Part shown: positions 18,027 to 25,832 of the stretch, piece after piece
Layout: each line of letters opens with the position of its first letter
Position numbering within the stretch: the stretch's first letter is position 1
From: Bordetella bronchialis
Lineage (GTDB): Bacteria > Pseudomonadota > Gammaproteobacteria > Burkholderiales > Burkholderiaceae_B
Direction: 5' to 3'
DNA length: 64,000 nt
NCBI RefSeq assembly: GCF_001676705.1
Contig: NZ_CP016170.1
Coordinates: 4,960,001-5,024,000, forward strand
Made by a program: the position numbers and the translations under genes
The notes under the pieces: generated by a model
Database searches by the model: none
Told to the model about the DNA's origin: nothing
Seen by the model: only the letters and a program-made list of their open reading frames with translations

Positions 18027-18968
18027 ATGGCAATACCGACACAGCCGCAACCCGCCGCGCCGGACGCAGCGGCCCCCGCCCGGCCCGCCGCCGGGCCGCG
18101 GGGCGGCGGCGCCGACACCCCGGGCTACGTGCGCGGCGACGACCTGCCCGGCCTGCTGACCCCCACTTCGCGCCCCGCGCGCGTGCTGCGCATCCGCGGC
18201 GGCGTCCGCGCCCCCGGACCCGAGGACGATGTCCTTGCCGAGGAAACGCCCATCGCGCTGGAATACAACGGCATCAGCCACGCCACGATGCTGGCCACCC
18301 CGGCCGACCTGGAAGACTTCGCCGTCGGTTTTTCGCTGACCGAAGGCATCATCGAGGGCGCACGCGACGTGCGCGACATCGAAACACGGCCCGGCGCGGC
18401 GGGCATCGTGCTGGCCTTGACGATTTCCAGCGCCTGCGCGGCGCGCCTGAAGGAAAGGCGGCGCGCCATGTCGGGCCGCACCGGCTGCGGCCTGTGCGGC
18501 GTGGAAACGCTGCCCGAAGTGCTGCGCGACATTCCGCCCGTGGCGGCCGGCACGGCCGTGCCGGCGCGCGCGGTGCTGGACGCCATGCGCGCGATGCGCC
18601 AGCGCCAGCCGCTGCATGCGCAGACGGGCGCCACGCACGCCGCCGCCTGGGCCGGCGCGGACGGCGTCCCGGGCCTGGTGCGCGAGGACGTGGGCCGCCA
18701 CAACGCCCTGGATAAATTGATCGGCGCGCTGGCACGCCGCGCGGACGGCGCCCCGCCCGCGCACAGCGGGCTCATCGCCGTGTCCAGCCGCGCCAGTTTT
18801 GAAATGGTGCAGAAGACCGCCGCCGCGGGCGTCGGCATCCTGGCGGCCGTCTCGGCGCCCACCGCCCTGGCGCAACGGCTGGCCGAGCGCCTGAATATCG
18901 CGTTGCTCGGCTTCATGCGCGACGACGACGCCACGCTATACACGCACGCGGAACGCATACGCGCGTGA
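18027..18968 (+). CDS. fdhD: Formate dehydrogenase accessory sulfurtransferase FdhD
   Basis: A 313-residue protein that transfers sulfur to the bis-MGD cofactor, a step required for formate dehydrogenase activity. The key CGLC cysteine pair lies within SGRTGCGLCGVETLP, and REDVGRHNALDKLIG and SSRASFEMVQK are typical. It has an extra ~30-residue Ala/Pro-rich N-terminus. It sits between fdsA and fdsD in the same operon and overlaps the region just ahead of fdsD. Confidence 0.96.
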   Translation: MAIPTQPQPAAPDAAAPARPAAGPRGGGADTPGYVRGDDLPGLLTPTSRPARVLRIRGGVRAPGPEDDVLAEETPIALEYNGISHATMLATPADLEDFAVGFSLTEGIIEGARDVRDIETRPGAAGIVLALTISSACAARLKERRRAMSGRTGCGLCGVETLPEVLRDIPPVAAGTAVPARAVLDAMRAMRQRQPLHAQTGATHAAAWAGADGVPGLVREDVGRHNALDKLIGALARRADGAPPAHSGLIAVSSRASFEMVQKTAAAGVGILAAVSAPTALAQRLAERLNIALLGFMRDDDATLYTHAERIRA

Positions 18969-18982
18969 CCCCTGGAGCAAGA

Positions 18983-19240
18983 ATGGACAGCGCCAACCTT
19001 ATCCGCATGGCCAACCGCATCGGCGACTTCTTCGATGCCATGCCCGACCGCCCGGAAGCGGTCGAAGGCATCGCCAGCCACATCCAGAAATTCTGGGAGC
19101 CCCGCATGCGCACCGCGCTGCTGGACTTCCTGGAACGGCATCCCGACGGCCAGGACAGCGAGGTTCGCCTCAGCCCCATCGTGCTGGAGGCCATCACCCG
19201 CAATCGCCAGCGCCTGACTCCGAAAGCGCCCGCGCATTGA
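18983..19240 (+). CDS. fdsD: Formate dehydrogenase delta subunit FdsD
   Basis: A small 85-residue protein starting MDSANLIRMANRIGDFF, with the conserved helical pattern of the delta subunit of NAD-dependent formate dehydrogenases; it is needed for a mature complex. The ATG at 18983 has GGAG 5 nt upstream. An in-frame start at 18965 overlapping fdhD is less likely. It is the last gene of the fds operon. Confidence 0.93.
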   Translation: MDSANLIRMANRIGDFFDAMPDRPEAVEGIASHIQKFWEPRMRTALLDFLERHPDGQDSEVRLSPIVLEAITRNRQRLTPKAPAH

Positions 19241-19337
19241 AGGCGGCGAATACATCCAGGATTTGAACGCGCGCCCGGCGGACAACCGGATGCCGGCGGC
19301 GCGCGCGGGAAACACGGCAGACCAGCCATCCGGACAA

Positions 19338-19354
19338 CGGGCCCACGAGGCCCG
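19338..19354. other. Small hairpin in the fdsD-transporter gap
   Basis: CGGGCC/GGCCCG 6-bp stem with a 5-nt loop in the 181-bp gap after fdsD. No T tract, so termination is uncertain. The gap holds no recognised gene. Confidence 0.3.
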
Positions 19355-19421
19355 ACAACACCGGAACGCCACGCGCGCGGCACCGCGGGCGTTCCGTTCG
19401 AGCCAAAACAAAGGAGAGGAC

Positions 19422-21089
19422 ATGAGCACAGCGACCACGCTGGATATACCCGCCGGCAAACCCGGCTTCCTGGACAAGGAAAGAACCATCGCCGGCCCCG
19501 GCTTCAGCCGCTGGCTGGTGCCGCCCGCCGCCCTGGCGATCCATCTGTGCATCGGGATGGCTTATGGCTTTTCCGTCTTCTGGCTGCCCTTGTCGAAGTC
19601 GCTGGGCGGCACCGCGCCGCTGGCCTGCCCGGCGGACATGAGCCTGGCGAGCGAACTCTTCACCACCAGCTGCGACTGGCGCATCTCCAGCATGACGGTG
19701 ACCTACATCCTGTTCTTCGTCCTGCTGGGCTGCTCCGCCGCCATGTGGGGCGGCTGGCTGGAGCGTGCCGGCCCGCGCAAGGCGGGCATCGTCTCGGCGG
19801 CCTGCTGGTGCGGCGGCCTGGTCGTTTCGGCGCTGGGCATTTATATGCACCAGCTATGGATGCTGTGGGTGGGCTCCGGCGTGATCGGCGGCGTGGGCCT
19901 GGGCCTGGGCTATATCTCTCCGGTCAGCACCCTAATCAAATGGTTTCCGGACCGCCGCGGCATGGCCACCGGGATGGCCATCATGGGTTTCGGCGGCGGC
20001 GCGATGGTCGGCGCTCCCCTGGCGAATCTGCTGATGCGCCACTATGCCTCGGCCAGCTCGCCCGGCGTCTGGGAAACCTTCCTGACGCTGGCCGTGGTCT
20101 ATGCGGTATTCATGACCGCCGGCGCGCTGTCCTACCGCGTGCCCGCCAGCAACTGGAAGCCCGAGGGCTGGACGCCGCCCGCGGCGCGGACGCAGAACGC
20201 CATGATCACGCACGGCCACGTGCATGTGAAGAAGATCTGGGGCGTGCCGCAGTTCTGGCTGGTGTGGTGGGCCCTGTGCCTGAACGTGACGGCCGGCATC
20301 GGCATCCTGGGCATGGCCTCGCCGCTGCTGCAGGAAGTCTTCGCCGGCAAGCTGATCGGCCAGGACGCGCTGACCTTCTCGCAATTGAACAAAGAGCAGC
20401 TGGCCGCCATCGCGACCATCGCCGCCGGATTCACCGGCCTGCTCAGCCTGTTCAACATCGGCGGCCGCTTCGTCTGGGCCAGCCTGTCGGACAAGCTGGG
20501 CCGCAAGATGACCTACTTCACCTTCTTCGTGCTGGGCTTCGTGCTGTATGCCTCCGTGCCGTGGTCGGCGCACGCCGGCCACCTCGCCCTGTTCGTCGGC
20601 GCCTTCTGCATCATCCTGTCCATGTACGGGGGCGGCTTCTCCACGGTGCCGGCCTACCTGGCCGACCTGTTCGGCACGCAGATGGTGGGCGCCATCCACG
20701 GCCGCGTGCTCACGGCCTGGTCGGCGGCGGGGATTTTCGGGCCGGTGCTGATCAGCTATCTGCGCGAATACCAGCTGTCCATCGGCGTGCCGCGCGCGCA
20801 GGTATACGACATCACCATGTACATCCTGGCCGGCCTGCTGGTCATCGGCTTCCTGTGCAACCTGGCCATCCGTCCCGTCAATCCCAAGCACTTCATGACC
20901 GACGAGGAATTGGCCAAGGAAAAGGCGCTGGCGCATGAACGGGCCGTGGCGGCCGAGGTGCATGGCGAATCGACCTCGACCTTCAAGACGCCGGCGGGAG
21001 TCATCGCTTTCGCCTGGGCCTGCGTGGGCATCCCGCTGGCCTGGGGCATCTGGGTAACGCTGCAGCAGGCGGTGGTGCTGTTCCGCTAG
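19422..21089 (+). CDS. OFA-family MFS transporter (oxalate/formate antiporter type)
   Basis: A 555-residue membrane protein with about 12 hydrophobic helices. IHLCIGMAYGFSVFWLPL, YISPVSTLIKWFPDRRGMATG and ALSYRVPASNWKPEGW are characteristic of the oxalate:formate antiporter family. The C-terminal ~80 residues add a cytoplasmic stretch and a final helix. AAAGGAGAGG precedes the ATG at 19422; the frame is open further upstream but without family similarity. Directly behind fds, a role in importing formate, or exchanging it for a dicarboxylate, is inferred. Confidence 0.88.
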   Translation: MSTATTLDIPAGKPGFLDKERTIAGPGFSRWLVPPAALAIHLCIGMAYGFSVFWLPLSKSLGGTAPLACPADMSLASELFTTSCDWRISSMTVTYILFFVLLGCSAAMWGGWLERAGPRKAGIVSAACWCGGLVVSALGIYMHQLWMLWVGSGVIGGVGLGLGYISPVSTLIKWFPDRRGMATGMAIMGFGGGAMVGAPLANLLMRHYASASSPGVWETFLTLAVVYAVFMTAGALSYRVPASNWKPEGWTPPAARTQNAMITHGHVHVKKIWGVPQFWLVWWALCLNVTAGIGILGMASPLLQEVFAGKLIGQDALTFSQLNKEQLAAIATIAAGFTGLLSLFNIGGRFVWASLSDKLGRKMTYFTFFVLGFVLYASVPWSAHAGHLALFVGAFCIILSMYGGGFSTVPAYLADLFGTQMVGAIHGRVLTAWSAAGIFGPVLISYLREYQLSIGVPRAQVYDITMYILAGLLVIGFLCNLAIRPVNPKHFMTDEELAKEKALAHERAVAAEVHGESTSTFKTPAGVIAFAWACVGIPLAWGIWVTLQQAVVLFR

Positions 21090-21094
21090 GCCAT

Positions 21095-21125
21095 GCGGCG
21101 GCGGGATCTTGCATCCTGCCGCCGC
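21095..21125. terminator. Bidirectional hairpin terminator candidate
   Basis: A 13-bp stem (GCGGCGGCGGGAT with ATCCTGCCGCCGC, one G-T pair) and a 5-nt loop, between the convergent OFA transporter and the RHS-tail gene. No long T tract. Confidence 0.6.
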
Positions 21126-21144
21126 TCGCAGGGTCCTCTATCCC

Positions 21145-22104
21145 TTACAAGATGTTCAGCCTTAGAAGCGCCGCCCTATCGCGGAACTCGCGGGTATAAG
21201 CCCTTTTCAGGTGCGGCGTGCGTGTCTGAGCGGCGCTAAGCAGGATCGGGTCGAAGCCGTGCCTGCCGGGCCGCCGGCCTCCCAATGCGACGATTAATCC
21301 GGACTCCGGCGCCACCGGTGCTGTCAGGGATACGGTGTAGGGTCTGTCGCGCCACCCGCCCTTCGGTTGCCCGCAGCTCGCGCCGAACCGCTTCATCAGC
21401 TCGACCACGTCCGGATCATGGTGGTCGAGGAGACGGCCCAGTAGCGCTATCCGGGGATGGATGGTGAAAAGGATCGCGGATTTGGCCGGCCCATCGGGGC
21501 TGAGCGTGACATAGCCCAGCCCATAGGCGCTATTGAAAAATCGTTTCAAGCCCAGATCGTCCTGGGGCAGCGCCCGCAGCACGATGGCCGGGGGCGGGAT
21601 ACCGCGTGGCACGTCGAGTCTGGCGAGTTGCTGCCCGACCGGCGCGTCCGGCAAGGTGGCCGCCCCGCCGGCATGCGCGGCGACGCCACCCGCCCGGCCT
21701 GCGGCCGAAGTGCCCGGTCCCGGGCCGCCCCCCGGCGCCAGAAGGGCCGGCGAATGCGGCGCCGGCGACTCCTCCTCGCCCAGCCACCTGTCCAGGTCGG
21801 CGGCATCCAGTTGTCCCGGCCGGAACTCGGCCGCTGCCTCTGCGGCCTGAACGTCCAAGTGCGGGAGCATCTCCTCCAGGCGAAACATCGGCACATGGCC
21901 CGTCGGATCGGTACCGGTGACGGGGTTTCCCAGGCAATACCCATAGCCGTTCAATCCGCCGAGCGCGAAAGGGCTGTCCGCGTCCGGCGCGGTGAACCGC
22001 GTCAGCGCCGGCGAGTAGAAGCGGTAGCCATTGCCTAAGGGGTAGGCGCGGGTGACCGGGTCGGGAATGGCGTCCGCGTATGCAGGTATCGTTGCCTTAT
22101 TCAT
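21145..22104 (-). CDS. RHS-core-tail protein, paralog 1 (subtype A, divergent)
   Basis: A 319-residue protein. Residues ~15-70 match only the very end of an RHS/YD-repeat core (YPLGNGYRFYSPALTRF, then SPFALGGLNGYGYC, ending TDPTGH). A Pro/Gly/Ala-rich linker follows, then a ~150-residue C-terminal domain shared with four neighbours (LRALP..., NDPDVVELMKRFGAS, RPYTVSL). It lacks the RHS barrel repeats, signal peptide and membrane helices. The start is placed at MNKATIPAY by alignment with the other copies. It begins 44 bp behind paralog 2 on the same strand, has no copy of the shared upstream element, and is probably cotranscribed with paralog 2. Function unknown; an effector or toxin cassette is one possibility. 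Confidence 0.75.
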   Translation of the reverse strand: MNKATIPAYADAIPDPVTRAYPLGNGYRFYSPALTRFTAPDADSPFALGGLNGYGYCLGNPVTGTDPTGHVPMFRLEEMLPHLDVQAAEAAAEFRPGQLDAADLDRWLGEEESPAPHSPALLAPGGGPGPGTSAAGRAGGVAAHAGGAATLPDAPVGQQLARLDVPRGIPPPAIVLRALPQDDLGLKRFFNSAYGLGYVTLSPDGPAKSAILFTIHPRIALLGRLLDHHDPDVVELMKRFGASCGQPKGGWRDRPYTVSLTAPVAPESGLIVALGGRRPGRHGFDPILLSAAQTRTPHLKRAYTREFRDRAALLRLNIL

Positions 22105-22147
22105 GACTTGTCCGCGGTCTGCAGAACTCCGGTGCGGCCATGCCGGA

Positions 22148-23146
22148 TCAGTAGAATTGGGCACGGGTTTCTGCCGCGTTCCAGGCCACGCGCTTGCGCA
22201 TGTGCTTGGCCTGCTGGAGAAACGCCTGCTCGAACAAGGTGTGCGTGTACTTCCCGCCCGGCTTGGGCGTCATCACGATAGACTTGAAGTCCGGTGCCCC
22301 TGGCACCGTACCCATGAAAAGCACATCCAGGGCTTCGGCCCGGTTCGCGGGCGCCCTCAGCTTGACAATGTACCGCCCGGCGTACGGCGCGCCCGGTCCG
22401 CGCGTGGCGCCAAGGCGTTTCATCAGACTGACCACCATCGGATCGTTCCTGTTCACCGGCACACCGTTCATGGCAATGCTCGGCTCGATCTCGTAAAGCA
22501 CGCGTGAAACGGCCTGTCCGTCGGGATTGATGTTGACGAGCCTGGCGGCATAGGCCGCCCTGAAAAATTCCTGCACATCGGCATCGCTTACCGGTATATA
22601 CCGGAGATGCACGGTCTGCCCCACCACGCCCACGACGGCGCCAAGGGCGGCCGGATCCCGATTGCCCCGACCGGCGCCTACCGCCTGTTCGAGTGCCAGA
22701 GGCGCTGCCACTGGCGCCCGTGCGGGTGCGGCGGGGGCCGCGGCATGGCCCGGATCATCCAGCTCGTCGAAAAATCGACCCACCCATTCCGCGCTCTTTC
22801 GCCGTTGGCCCGACGTGCCGGCGATGTCGCCGCCCGGGCCATTGGCGTTCAGCAGCTCCGATGGATCGGCCGCCCGTGCCACGGTTTGCTCCAGCGCGTC
22901 CTCCGCATCCCGTAACATCGCGGCGCCCCACATCATGTGCCCGCTCGGGTCCGAGCCATTGACCGGATCGTCCGCGCAATACGCATAGCCATTCACGCCC
23001 CCCGGGCCGAAAGGGCTGTCCGTATCCGGAGCATTGAATCGCATCAACGCGGGAAGAGCCATGCGATAGCCGTTGCCCAATGCATAGCCACCGGTCACCG
23101 CGTCCTGGACGGACCCCGTATATCCCAGAACACAGCCGCCTTTCAT
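22148..23146 (-). CDS. RHS-core-tail protein, paralog 2 (subtype B)
   Basis: A 332-residue protein with the same plan: a truncated RHS core end (YALGNGYRMALPALMRF, SPFGPGGVNGYAYC, GSDPSGH), a linker containing MLRDAEDALEQTVARAADPS, then the shared C-terminal domain (LRYIPVSDADVQEFFRAAY, NPDGQAVSRVL, NDPMVVSLMKRLGATRG) ending in ETRAQFY. It is closest to paralog 3, from which the linker and last residues are clearly related. Start chosen at MKGGCVLGYTG by alignment; an ATG 16 codons upstream is possible. The shared element lies 92 nt ahead. No enzyme motif recognised. Confidence 0.75.
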   Translation of the reverse strand: MKGGCVLGYTGSVQDAVTGGYALGNGYRMALPALMRFNAPDTDSPFGPGGVNGYAYCADDPVNGSDPSGHMMWGAAMLRDAEDALEQTVARAADPSELLNANGPGGDIAGTSGQRRKSAEWVGRFFDELDDPGHAAAPAAPARAPVAAPLALEQAVGAGRGNRDPAALGAVVGVVGQTVHLRYIPVSDADVQEFFRAAYAARLVNINPDGQAVSRVLYEIEPSIAMNGVPVNRNDPMVVSLMKRLGATRGPGAPYAGRYIVKLRAPANRAEALDVLFMGTVPGAPDFKSIVMTPKPGGKYTHTLFEQAFLQQAKHMRKRVAWNAAETRAQFY

Positions 23147-23238
23147 GACAGATCCACGGTTGTCCCCCGACACGCGCGTCGACACGCTCTTCATGATGCA
23201 TTGTGCCCGCCGGGGACTGCATCGCGGCCCGGACGCGG

Positions 23239-23255
23239 CGTAATCTCGCGTTGCC
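23239..23255 (-). promoter_or_regulatory. Shared upstream element, copy before paralog 2
   Basis: On the minus strand GGCAAC-N5-ATTACG, embedded in a longer block identical to the one before paralog 3 (TTGCATGC ahead of it). It lies 92 nt from the start codon. See the other copies at 24448, 24564 and 25724. Confidence 0.6.
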
Positions 23256-23359
23256 GCATGCAACCCGCCGGTGCCGCGACAGGGCGTATCACGACCTGGA
23301 GTCTCTGGATAGCGCCGCAACAGGCGGTGGTCGCGTTCAGGTACGCCCTACGGCGCGCA

Positions 23360-24352
23360 TCAATAGAATTCGTTACGGTGTTTGACGACGTTCCAGCGAA
23401 CGCGCTTGCCCATTGTTTTGGCCTGGTCGAAAAAAGCCTGCACGAACACGGGCACGGTATACGACCTGCCCAGTGGCACCACGACCACGCTGAAGTCCGG
23501 CGCTCCCGGCACCGTTCCTCTGAAAGCCACGTCCAGCGCGGTGGCGTTGTCCGTTGGATCTTTCAGTTTGACAACATACGGCGCGATGAGCGATCCGCCC
23601 CGTCCGCGCGTGGCGCCAAGGCGTTTCATCAGGTTGACGACCACCGGGTCGTTCCTCCCAAGGGCCACGCCGTTCAACACAATCTGCGGCGTGATGCTGT
23701 AGACCTTGCGCGAGATGGCTCGCCGATCCGGATTGATATCGATCGAGCCGGCGTCATGAAGCGCTCTCACGAACTCGTCCAGGTCTGCGTAGTTGGCCGG
23801 TAGTCGCCGAAGACGGACGGTTTGCCCCACCACGCCCTCCACCGCGCCCGGCGCGGCCGCATGCGCCGGGCGCAGGCCAGCGGCCGCCGCATGTCCTGGC
23901 GCCAATGGCACCTCTGTCGGCGCGGATGGGCCCGCAACGGGCGCCGCGGCATGGCCAGGGTTATCCAGGTCGCCAAAAAAATCGGCCACCTCGTCAGCGC
24001 TATTGCGGCGTTGCCCCGATGGGGCCGCGAGGACCGCCTCCACGCCATCGGCGTCCAGGAACCTCGATGGATCGGCCGCGCGCGCGATGGTTTGTTCGAG
24101 CGCGTCCTGCGCATCGCGCAACATCCCGGCGCCCAGCATCATGTGCCCGCTCGGGTCCGAGCCATTGATCGGATCGTCCGCGCAATACGCATAGCCATTG
24201 ACGCCGCCCAGGCCGAACGGACTGTCCGTATCCGGGGCATTGAATCGCATCAGCGCCGGCAGGAACATGCGATAGCCGTTGCCCAGCGCATAGCCCCCTG
24301 TGACCCCGTCCAAGGGGGATCCCGTATAAGCAAGAGCATGCCCGCCAGTCAT
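23360..24352 (-). CDS. RHS-core-tail protein, paralog 3 (subtype B)
   Basis: A 330-residue protein: RHS core end (YALGNGYRMFLPALMRF, SPFGLGGVNGYAYC, GSDPSGH), linker with MLRDAQDALEQTIARAADPS and GQRRNSADEVADFF, then the shared domain (LRRLPANYADLDEFVRAL, GRNDPVVVNLMKRLGATRG, ALDVAFRGTVPGAPDF) ending KHRNEFY. It is a close relative of paralog 2 downstream, with about 210 bp between them, and has its own upstream element, so it is probably a separate transcript. GGCGGATGG precedes the ATG. No membrane segment, secretion signal or catalytic motif recognised. Confidence 0.75.
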   Translation of the reverse strand: MTGGHALAYTGSPLDGVTGGYALGNGYRMFLPALMRFNAPDTDSPFGLGGVNGYAYCADDPINGSDPSGHMMLGAGMLRDAQDALEQTIARAADPSRFLDADGVEAVLAAPSGQRRNSADEVADFFGDLDNPGHAAAPVAGPSAPTEVPLAPGHAAAAGLRPAHAAAPGAVEGVVGQTVRLRRLPANYADLDEFVRALHDAGSIDINPDRRAISRKVYSITPQIVLNGVALGRNDPVVVNLMKRLGATRGRGGSLIAPYVVKLKDPTDNATALDVAFRGTVPGAPDFSVVVVPLGRSYTVPVFVQAFFDQAKTMGKRVRWNVVKHRNEFY

Positions 24353-24447
24353 GATCCATCCGCCTTTGTTTATTCGCACGCATGCGCCGGAAGTGCGACT
24401 CAGGGCCCATTATGCGTATCGAGTGTGTTTCGTGGACCACGGCGCGA

Positions 24448-24464
24448 CGTAATCTCGCGTTGCC
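24448..24464 (-). promoter_or_regulatory. Shared upstream element, copy before paralog 3
   Basis: GGCAAC-GCGAG-ATTACG on the minus strand, about 95 nt ahead of the start of paralog 3. Confidence 0.6.
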
Positions 24465-24563
24465 GCATGCAATGCGCCGGGACGCCAGGTGCCGGCGGTT
24501 TCGTCTCTTCGGAACGCCGCCGCCGACTCTCCTCCGATGCCTGCGCATAGCAAGCCTACGTAT

Positions 24564-24580
24564 GGCAACCCAGTATTACG
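24564..24580 (+). promoter_or_regulatory. Shared upstream element, copy before paralog 4
   Basis: GGCAAC-CCAGT-ATTACG on the plus strand, 91 nt ahead of the start of paralog 4. The flanking ~110 bp is nearly identical to that before paralog 5. Confidence 0.6.
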
Positions 24581-24671
24581 CGTCTCGCTGTCCTGCGCGC
24601 CCGATGACCGGGCATACTCCCGCCTGGCGCCATGCCTGCGTGCGCGCCCTACCCACCCGCCAGGACGCGAA

Positions 24672-25649
24672 ATGGGCCATGCGGCGATATGCGCTTACAC
24701 GGGATCGATTCCCGACCCTATCACCAGCGCCTACCCTTTAGGCGATGGATACCGCTTCTACTCGCCGGCATTGATGCGCTTTACCGCGCCGGACGCGGAC
24801 AGCCCTTTCGGCCTCGGCGGCTTGAACAGCTATGGCTACTGCATGGGGAACCCGGTTACTGGCGCCGATCCGACGGGCCATGTGCCGATGTTTCGCCCGG
24901 AGGACATGATCGAAGGCCTGGACGTCCTGGCCGCGGCCGCGGCGGCGGAGTTCCGGCCCGGACAACTGCATGCCGCCGACCTGGAACACCACCTTGGCGA
25001 ACTGCCCGTACTGGATGCGGACACCGTGGACCAGGTGCTCGGCACCGCGGATGCCGGGCCGGGGCCCGTGGCAAGGCGCCATACGCCCTCGCCCGCGATG
25101 GCCGCCGCGCCGGCCCTGCCCGGACCCATGCTGCGCATCGCAGGAGGGCACCCGCTACCGATAAGCCTGCGCCAATTGCCCAGCACCCCCGAGGGGTTCG
25201 TGGAGCTTTTCAACCAGGCACATCGGGCGGGTCAGCTGACGTTCAACCCCGACGGCCAGGCCATGTCGCGCGCGCTTCTAAGCTGGCAGCCCCGCATCGT
25301 ATTGATGGGCCGGGAGCTCGGCCGCAACGACAGGCCCCTGGCCACGTTCCTCAAGCACTATGGCGCGTCGAGCTTCGACTGGTCCACGCGCGGCCCGTGG
25401 GCCGAGGATGCGCCCTACACAATCATGCTTCCCTATGAGATACAAGTCCCGCGCGCCCTGGATATCGCACTAGGCGTGGGGAAGAACCCCGACCGCTACA
25501 CCCCTATCCTGATTCCAACGGCCAGGTTCGCCGCATCAAAACGGTCGATACAACGCCTTTACGGCGCGGCGTTCGCCGACGCTGCCAAGCGGTTGGGCAT
25601 AAAGGGCCGTTACTCGCCCACGACCTACGTCGTCGAGATCCACTTCTGA
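24672..25649 (+). CDS. RHS-core-tail protein, paralog 4 (subtype A)
   Basis: A 325-residue protein. Residues 10-70 are the RHS core end (YPLGDGYRFYSPALMRF, SPFGLGGLNSYGYC, ADPTGH). Residues 71-160 are an Ala/Pro/Asp-rich linker. Residues ~161-325 are the shared domain (LRQLPSTPEGFVELFNQAH, FNPDGQAMSRALLSW, GRELGRND, RALDIALGVGKNPDRYTP, AKRLGIKGRYS). The first 200 residues differ from paralog 5 at only about six positions, while the last 125 differ widely. AGGA lies 6 nt before the ATG. Probably cytoplasmic unless secreted by a dedicated system; function unknown. Confidence 0.78.
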   Translation: MGHAAICAYTGSIPDPITSAYPLGDGYRFYSPALMRFTAPDADSPFGLGGLNSYGYCMGNPVTGADPTGHVPMFRPEDMIEGLDVLAAAAAAEFRPGQLHAADLEHHLGELPVLDADTVDQVLGTADAGPGPVARRHTPSPAMAAAPALPGPMLRIAGGHPLPISLRQLPSTPEGFVELFNQAHRAGQLTFNPDGQAMSRALLSWQPRIVLMGRELGRNDRPLATFLKHYGASSFDWSTRGPWAEDAPYTIMLPYEIQVPRALDIALGVGKNPDRYTPILIPTARFAASKRSIQRLYGAAFADAAKRLGIKGRYSPTTYVVEIHF

Positions 25650-25723
25650 GCCTGTCCAGCCGGCCGGGTGCGAATACGTGCGGCCTTGGCGGCCCGCCTC
25701 GCGACACCCCAAGGCCTACGTAT

Positions 25724-25740
25724 GGCAACCCAGTATTACG
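25724..25740 (+). promoter_or_regulatory. Shared upstream element, copy before paralog 5
   Basis: GGCAAC-CCAGT-ATTACG on the plus strand, 92 nt ahead of the start of paralog 5. Confidence 0.6.
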
Positions 25741-25832
25741 CGTCTCGCTGTCCTGGGGCGCCCGATGACCGGGCATACTAGCGCCTGGCGCCATGCCTGC
25801 GTGCGCGCCCTACCCACCCGCCAGGACGTGAC

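Larger units (their letters stand above)
24353..24671. other. 319-bp divergent intergenic region between paralogs 3 and 4
   Basis: Less GC-rich than its surroundings. It holds two copies of the shared GGCAAC-N5-ATTACG element in opposite orientation (24448-24464 minus, 24564-24580 plus), one for each flanking gene. No convincing gene inside. Confidence 0.65.

Noticed and set aside
23239..25740. Shared RHS-tail upstream element as a sigma-54 promoter
   Set aside because: GG is present, but the GC dinucleotide expected 10 bp further is missing in every copy.
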